DNA from: Floccularia luteovirens
Lineage: Eukaryota > Basidiomycota > Agaricomycetes > Agaricales > Squamanitaceae
Direction of reading: 5' to 3'
Assembly (NCBI GenBank): GCA_009739215.1
Contig: VSJF01000004.1
Coordinates: 2,542,001 to 2,606,000 of the forward strand
DNA: 64,000 bases
Shown here in pieces: positions 57,905 to 64,000 of this stretch (position 1 is its first letter; the number at the start of each line of letters is the position of its first letter). The position numbers were made by a program, and so were the translations under genes. Under the pieces are notes generated by a model. The model did no database searches. It had not been told where the DNA came from and saw nothing but the letters and a program-made list of their open reading frames with translations.

Positions 57905-60117
57905 TTATGAAATTATATAAAAAAGCAAGTTTTATAAATATTTAGACTTTTTTAAATATATATTATAATAATTCATAAGCTAAAAACTTTACTTGAAAGC
58001 AATTTATAAGAGAAATTTATAATTTTTAAGTATTATTAAAATTATAGTAAATTTATAAGCTTAATATTAGTAAAATATTTAGTAAGTTAAAGTTGGTCAG
58101 ATATCTAGGTATTACATATATTTTAGACTAATCTAACTTTATCTCTTCTTTTATACTATATATATAAGGGCAACATAAAGTCTGAAGATGATAATGCAAA
58201 TTCAAGGATAATTCCAAGATTATTCAGACTAATAGAGAGAATCTAAAGTTATGATTAAAAAAAGAATAAATGATGTGTAAGAAAAAAACATTTTTAAGAC
58301 TAAGTTTATGATCTAAAAAAAAAAGATCCTTGTTGGCTTGTCATTATTAATGTACAGGCTTGGGTGGCTATGTTACTGGCTATATATATCTATAGATATT
58401 GAACATTATCCAAAAAACATGAAGTATTTTTGTGAAGAAACTGCAAGTGTGATCATACAGTTGTGTTTTCATATATCAGGGCATTGGAACACATCCAAAA
58501 ATGTCCAAAACAGTCAAGAATTGAATGAGTTATGATGAAAACAAGTTTTATATTTCATCAAGTGATCCAAACATATTAAAAATATTGGTTATGCCATAAC
58601 TCACTCATTTCTCAACCGTTTTGGTTGTGTTTAGACGCGTTTTGATGGGGCGAATTTCCCCTATATAACGCGTTCCATGCGCACCCACTGCGCGCTATAG
58701 GTACGCCATGCCATGCCCTGGCCTAGCCTGAGAAAGCCCAAGCCAGGGCACTTTCATGCAATGTAGTCTTGTGTATCTAAGATCTCTGAGAGTAATATAA
58801 TCTACCACCAGTAAGTGATGATAGTGAGTCTGTTACAAAGTACCGAAAATGTTCACTGGTGTCAATGGACAACAACTAATGTTGCTCATTGTTCCTTACA
58901 TAATCCATTTACCTATAAATGATATTCGCAGAACGAAGTTACTTTTCTGTGCGCATGTCTGACTTACTGGATCTTGAGTACATTGCGGATATTTGCGATC
59001 ATAATCCATATCCTGAACAGTCCATTGGGTAAAGCTCTGACGAGGGTTTTGACTATATTGTATTTACACCATTTGCCAAGGTATATCTATTTTTAGCATC
59101 ATATGCACAAGGAAACATGGCTGGGGTTGTAGTGCTTCAACTTCACGGTTCATTGGGAGCATCTTGGAGGTCATTTGACTCGATATGATCGTCGCGGAAG
59201 TCACTGATGTACCGGGGAACCGGACCATACATCAGAGAATCGGTGCTTACAAAAACTGTCAACTGAGAATACTCATATCATCACGAACCTTGCTTGTTTG
59301 GCGTGATTGAACATTAAATGTAGGTGCTTTATGCCGTTCCTATCGCAGGTCTTAGGTTACACCGCAAATTTCGTGAACGGCTAAGTTGTATCCCTTATCG
59401 CGCCCCGTCACTACCGTTTAAATGGTATCTGTCGTTCTAATCGAAGAAACAGCATCCAACACAGCAATAGCGGCTAAACCATGACCTCGTAACATATTAG
59501 TTTTACTACGGTTTAATCCCACCTAACGGAATTAAATTGAAAAGACAGTCGAGCAGATTCATGTTCCAATTTGTGAGTTTAAAGCCCATAGACGATTTAT
59601 CATAGTATATTTGTAGCCGAAGCAGATAATTTATTAGAGCATTGACTGCTGGTATTAAAAGGTACACCGGCTTTCAGTACTAGTTGGGAAGTCTGGGGTG
59701 AGGGGTCTAACCTATGACCAGACAACTCTGTGATAATGCACACATATGTATCCATAAGTGATAGAGACTACTTAGAAATCAAGGAGGTGGCAGAACAGGG
59801 ACTTTCCACATAACGTCAGTTCTCGTGTTTCAGACGCTTGTTTATCCCTCCCGCTCCCCCCTTCTTCCTAAGTCAAAAAAAACCAGGCTCTGGAGACATT
59901 CCCTCTATGGCGAGTCATGGATTCTTGATGCGCCACCCCCTCGTTAGAAATATCATTTTGTGTTTAGTGTCCGCGTAATGCTTTTGGCTACAAATGCTAT
60001 GAAATACTGTTGAACGGGGCATGCCGTGAAGTGAAAATCCATATATAATCCGCTCAGTCTCCACCGCTGCACTTATCCACTGCGCAGCAAACTTGAAAAC
60101 TATCAGCTAATCGTTAC
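57905..60117. other. AT-rich tract, then intergenic DNA
   Basis: 57905-58330 is extremely AT-rich with TATATA runs and no open frame. 58340-58840 has repeat-like sequence including a 9-bp inverted repeat TGCCCTGGC / GCCAGGGCA (about 58714-58752), possibly a fragment of another element. 58840-60117 shows no recognisable gene. Confidence 0.5.
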
Positions 60118-61234
60118 ATGTTCCCGTTATCGTGGGCTGGCTGGCAAGAGATGTTAGCCAAAGTGCGGGGCGGCCGAGGACCTCAGGTAGCACAAGAAAA
60201 TATGGAATTTAACGAAATTGGGTCGATCATTACAGCCGCCTCTACTACCGCGTATAAGACAGAAGATGAAGTAAGTTTTGTGGCAAGTTATGCATCTTAA
60301 CGTCTTTCTGATCGAGGTGTCAGCCGTGGGTAACATCAGAACACATTAGCAGCATGTATGCCCACATGATTAAGATCATGGGTATTTGTATGGATCAGAT
60401 CATTCGCTTCCTTCGTTGTGTCATGAATGGCTTGTTCAAGTTTCTGGTTTACACACACACAATTCTGCTCTTGTCGTGGCCGATATTCGCCTCAACTCGA
60501 TTAAGAAGACTGGAACGTCCGGGTAACGACGATCGTCCACTCACCGGTGAAGGAAGTCCGACCACCTGGGCAGTAGCAATATCAAGCTTTGTCACAATAT
60601 GGAATATCACGCTGACCATTTCTGCACTTCCTCTCCCGTGAGTGAAATTACCGTTATTACATAGCTTGGAATTACTGATGTTCGATACTGTAGAGTGTTG
60701 ATGAGTGTTTTCCAAAACTCGAACATGACATTTCTTGGAGCTACGGAAAAAGCTCTGGCACTAGCGTCGCTAATTAGTTCCGTGACGACTGCGATGCTGA
60801 GTTTCGCCTGTATCATCTGCCAGGAGACGATTAAAAGCCCTAGATTTGCTAGTTGGTTTTTTAGAGTTGAAGTTAGGTATGCTTCGCCTTATGGAACCTG
60901 AATAGAATTTACAAAATAATCGGCAGGAACTAGGAGACTCAGTCATTTGGGTATTCTGGAACCCTGCCATCTTAATTTCTCTGCCAATCATCTGGTTGAC
61001 ATGGTCAGTTTACCCACCCAAAGCATTCCAGATCGTATTGAAAGAATTTTTACCAGGTCAATCCTTTTATTCCTGACCGCAATTGGCATTTTTGCTTGGC
61101 GTATGACAACGCAACTCCCCGTTTCGCCACCTCCTGATTTTCCTACCGCCTACTCCATTGCGATATCTAGCTTTTTAGCCTTCGCAATCCTCCAACCTAT
61201 CATGGTGGTGTGCACCATGATCAAATTGGGTTGA
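60118..61234 (+). CDS. Multi-pass membrane protein, unknown function
   Basis: ATG at 60118 (MFPLSWAGWQEM) or the in-frame MEFNEIGSIITA further on. Exons: a soluble N-terminus to about 60268 (GAAGATGA/GTAAGT); 60354-60637 with LFKFLVYTHTILLLSWPIFA and AVAISSFVTIWNITLTISAL; 60690-60876 with ALALASLISSVTTAMLSFAC and IICQETIKSPRFASWFFRVE; 60928-61002 with VIWVFWNPAILISLPIIWLT; and, after GTCAGT...ACCAG, SILLFLTAIGIFAWRM and AIAISSFLAF-like ISSFLAFAILQPIMVVC to TGA at 61232. The WNPAILISLPIIWLTWSILLF join is typical of an Agaricomycete family of unknown function with repeated spans. Confidence 0.72.
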
Positions 61235-61719
61235 CTGTGACGTCATCCCATATTGGCTATCAGAGATATCGGATTTCAGAGCTTCATCCTCGTTTTTATA
61301 GATTCTGCGGTGATTTTCAACAGTCAAACAATTAATTAAAAAAGAAAGAAAAAAAGAAGCAACATACCGCATATATACCCCCATGTTCGTAAGATGCACT
61401 TTTATAGTAACTATTACTATATCTGATTGATAGAGGTGTGTCAGGGTTATCAAATAGTTTCGTTCTTTAGCACTTTGTTAAAAAATGGGAAGCAATCGGA
61501 CATCGTAAGGACCGTCATAGAGTTGTTTTAGAGCTGATGGTGGTCATTCAAATACGTGGAGTGAATCATAAGTCATGACCGTGGGAACGATACGTGTTAA
61601 CATACAAATGACAATCTCAGCGAACAACAGCCTTTGCTCAACGTTCAACATCTTTATCAATACTAACCACTCTCCCTTAAGCTTATTGTATTATATAGGT
61701 CAGCCACGATACATTAGCC
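61235..61719. other. Intergenic, no gene recognised
   Basis: 3' flank of the membrane protein gene and promoter of the DNAJC3-like gene, both on the plus strand. No motif named. Confidence 0.5.
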
Positions 61720-63616
61720 ATGCGGCTGCTAGCTCTCTCGACCATTCTTGTTTACTTTCTCAGTGGAGCGCATGCTGACAGCGGTAGTGGCTTGTATCCA
61801 CCTGGTCTCCTACCAATGATTAACAAGGCAAACCTATTACTGTCAACCGGACAGTTTAACGAGGCTGCAAAGACATACAGTGATGCAATAGGTATTACTC
61901 GAATGAACCACTCAATAGTTTCACCTGTTCACGAAATAAATATATTCCAGACCAGTCTCCAGCAGACTATCTTCTCTACTACAAACGGGCCACGGCGTAT
62001 CTGTCGTTACAACGACACGGTTCTGCATTAGATGATTTCGACAAAGTGCTCTCGTTGACGTCAAACACCTTTGACAATGCACACCTAATGAAGGCGCGCA
62101 TTTTTACGCGAGAAGGGAATTTCACCTCTGCGCGCTCTTCTTTGTCATTATATATTAAAGCAAAGGGGAAGAAGAAAGATGCAGATGCAGAGGAGCTGGA
62201 CCGAGATATCTCGGAAGGTGAAACGACATCGCAGAAGGTGGAGAAGGAACGCAGAGCAGAGTTATGGAATGCTTGCGTGGAGAGCGCAACTCAGGCTTTA
62301 CGGATAGCCAGTCATTCCTTGCAAATACGGACGTGGCGCGCAGAGTGTGCGTTGGCAGCTGGTGACGTTGATAGTGCTGTTGGTGACCTGACGTGAGTCT
62401 TTCTGATTTATGCGGAAACAAACTACTCACATGACGCAGGCGCCTTACCCATCTGCTACAACCATCTACCACACTCCTCACCCATATTTTCCGACTTTCC
62501 TATTTCTTTCTAGCTCCTTCTCCAGCCCCTTTAAATGCTCTTAAACAATGTTTGCACTATGACCCAGATTCTAAGAAATGCCTTGCTTTACATCGCCTGT
62601 TAAAGTCATTCGATCGTGGATTTAATATGATGGATGAATTAATGGCCAAAGAGGATTGGAGGGGAGTTGTCAAGCATCTTCTTGGTCCAGGAGGTGGCAA
62701 GCATGGTGAACTATGGCGCAGGTGGGAAGAAGCTATGGCAGAACACGTTGGTCAACCCGATGGTGTCCTACCTCTTGTACCATCCGAATTACTTGGTTCA
62801 ACAAATGATTCATCCAAAAAGTACAAATTACAATCGTTACCGATACCCAGCCCCACGAAATACTCGCCCCCACGACAAATTCTCGTCCGTTCCCTATGTA
62901 AAGCGTTTACACATTTATTAGACGCCAGCAAGTCATCGGAAGAATATAAAAAGCAGACAGAGAAGTGGTGCGAGGAGTTGTTGTCACTCAACGGTTGCAA
63001 TGAGGACATTGATGGTCTTGTCGGCCGAGCAGAAGTACTCTTGGGTAAAGAGGAATGGGAAGAGGCTGTTAGAGTTCTTGAAAATGCATTTAAACTTAGT
63101 GGACAGAGTGACCGTTCTGTAAGTGTTTCTCCGAGGAGCAGAGTCTCTTATTAACGATGTTGGACCACTAGATTCACTCACGCCTGCAAAAGGCGCAAAG
63201 ACTTCTAAAGCAAAGTCGACAGAAAGATTATTATAAGATCGTAGGTGTTTCGCGCGATGCAGATGAAAGGACCATCAAAAAGGCATAGTTAGTATATTTC
63301 ATATCTCTTGTTCATGTATTCCACTAACCACTAAATCTAAACCAAAAACAGCCGTAAAGCTGCGAAATCGGCACATCCAGACAAAGGTGGCTCAGAGGCC
63401 AAAATGGCGCTACTCAACGAAGCGTACGAGGTACTTTCGAATCCTGAGCTACGTGCACGGTTCGACAACGGCGAGGATCCTATGGATCCGATGGCCCAAC
63501 AAGGTGGTCACCCATTCGCAAATGGCCAACATCCATTTGCACAGTTCTTCCAACATGGAGCACCCCGAGGATTCCCTGGCGGTGGTTTCCAATTCCATTT
63601 CAGTCATGGGCATTAG
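61720..63616 (+). CDS. DNAJC3/p58IPK-like TPR and J-domain ER protein
   Basis: ER-luminal Hsp40 co-chaperone that would hand unfolded clients to BiP/Kar2. Start ATG at 61720 with a clear signal peptide (MRLLALSTILVYFLSGAHA, cut likely after A19). TPR motifs follow: MINKANLLLSTGQFNEAAKTY, YYKRATAYLSLQRHGSALDD, AHLMKARIFTREGNFTSARS, WRAECALAAGDVDSAVGDL and AEVLLGKEEWEEAVRVLENA. The J-domain begins KDYYKIVGVSRDADERTIKK and continues, after GTTAGT...AACAG, YRKAAKSAHPDKGGSEAK with the HPD motif intact. A Gly/Phe/His-rich tail ends FQFHFSHGH, with no KDEL/HDEL retrieval signal. Five or six introns, all in frame as read. Confidence 0.9.
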
Positions 63617-64000
63617 TCATGCCAATAGCTATGTTGTACAGATCTAATGGCGGCGGTGGCGTGTAATGGTACCCTTATGAAAATGCTTGGGACATTGGAC
63701 CAACAACTTCGTGTTTGAATTTTCAGTTGAATGGTGCTCTGCATATCGTCAGAGTCTTATCAGGAAGACTGATCTGGTTCAGAAGAACAAAGCAAAATTG
63801 ACAGAGAACAACATGTCATGGAAGTATGAGATATCAGAAGTTACTCATTCGTCCTATCACCTCAAGTTCTCAAGCTTTCCCATCGGAAAATATCTTTCCC
63901 GTATACCGGCGCGAGGAGATCGGCTTTCAGTGAACTTGGTGATTCTGAGTAGAAATGAGAGTAATTCACTGCAACAAGTATCCATTGGTTGCTGTCAACA
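63617..64000. other. 3' flank, no gene recognised
   Basis: The remaining 384 bp show no start, domain or splice chain that I can support. A gene running off the window is possible. Confidence 0.4.

Noticed and set aside
1..64000. Biosynthetic cluster, CRISPR array or phage-like system
   Set aside because: Genes are unrelated housekeeping and lineage-specific eukaryotic genes with introns; no regularly spaced repeats and no clustered pathway enzymes.

Overview
The window reads as nuclear DNA of a filamentous basidiomycete, most likely a mushroom-forming Agaricomycete. Coding regions are broken by many short (about 45-65 nt) GT-AG introns, genes are densely packed on both strands, and several families are typical of that group: a NACHT-WD40 NLR, an F-box/LRR-like protein, a DUF6534-type membrane protein and lineage-specific membrane proteins. 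Many genes begin with a tiny first exon. In TRA2 and eL18 it is only the ATG.

Layout. 1-1.7 kb: nothing recognised. 1.8-6.1 kb (-): a C2-NACHT-WD40 NLR whose N-terminal and NTPase part is broken by several frameshifts, one caused by a 7-bp tandem duplication, while its WD40 exon is intact. 7.4-23.7 kb: housekeeping genes: NOP9 (18S rRNA maturation), an F-box gene, the nucleostemin-like GTPase NUG1/GRN1, a TRA2-like SR protein divergent from eL18 (RPL18), an ALE1-like MBOAT lysophospholipid acyltransferase and a MARVEL-like membrane protein. 25.4-42 kb: a small three-exon single-pass membrane protein, calcineurin B (CNB1) divergent from the COMPASS subunit SWD1, a DUF6534-like membrane protein, a low-complexity protein, TTI2 divergent from a WDR89-like protein, and the mitochondrial tRNA-modification GTPase MSS1. 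44-49.7 kb: a PHO80/PCL-type cyclin with an unusually long intron, and a large low-complexity protein.

49.8-58.8 kb is an AT-rich transposon island. A Ty1/copia element on the + strand (5' LTR, half-tRNA-type primer site, gag with zinc knuckle, integrase, reverse transcriptase) is cut twice by solo-LTR-like insertions lying in the opposite orientation. The first has TG..CA ends and a 5-bp target duplication (CAAAG). The second splits the reverse transcriptase. A third diverged copy lies beside one arm of a diverged inverted repeat. 60.1-63.6 kb returns to genes: a multi-pass membrane protein and a DNAJC3/p58IPK-like TPR-J-domain protein of the ER.

Functional themes are ribosome biogenesis and translation (NOP9, NUG1, eL18, MSS1), chromatin and PIKK-kinase support (SWD1, TTI2), signalling (CNB1, PCL cyclin), splicing (TRA2) and membrane/ER functions (ALE1, DNAJC3-like). 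They are ordinary neighbours, not an operon-like cluster. I found no tRNA, rRNA or CRISPR. The most unusual material is the decayed NLR and the nested retroelement island. Exon borders were read by eye; gene ends marked approximate may be off by an exon.
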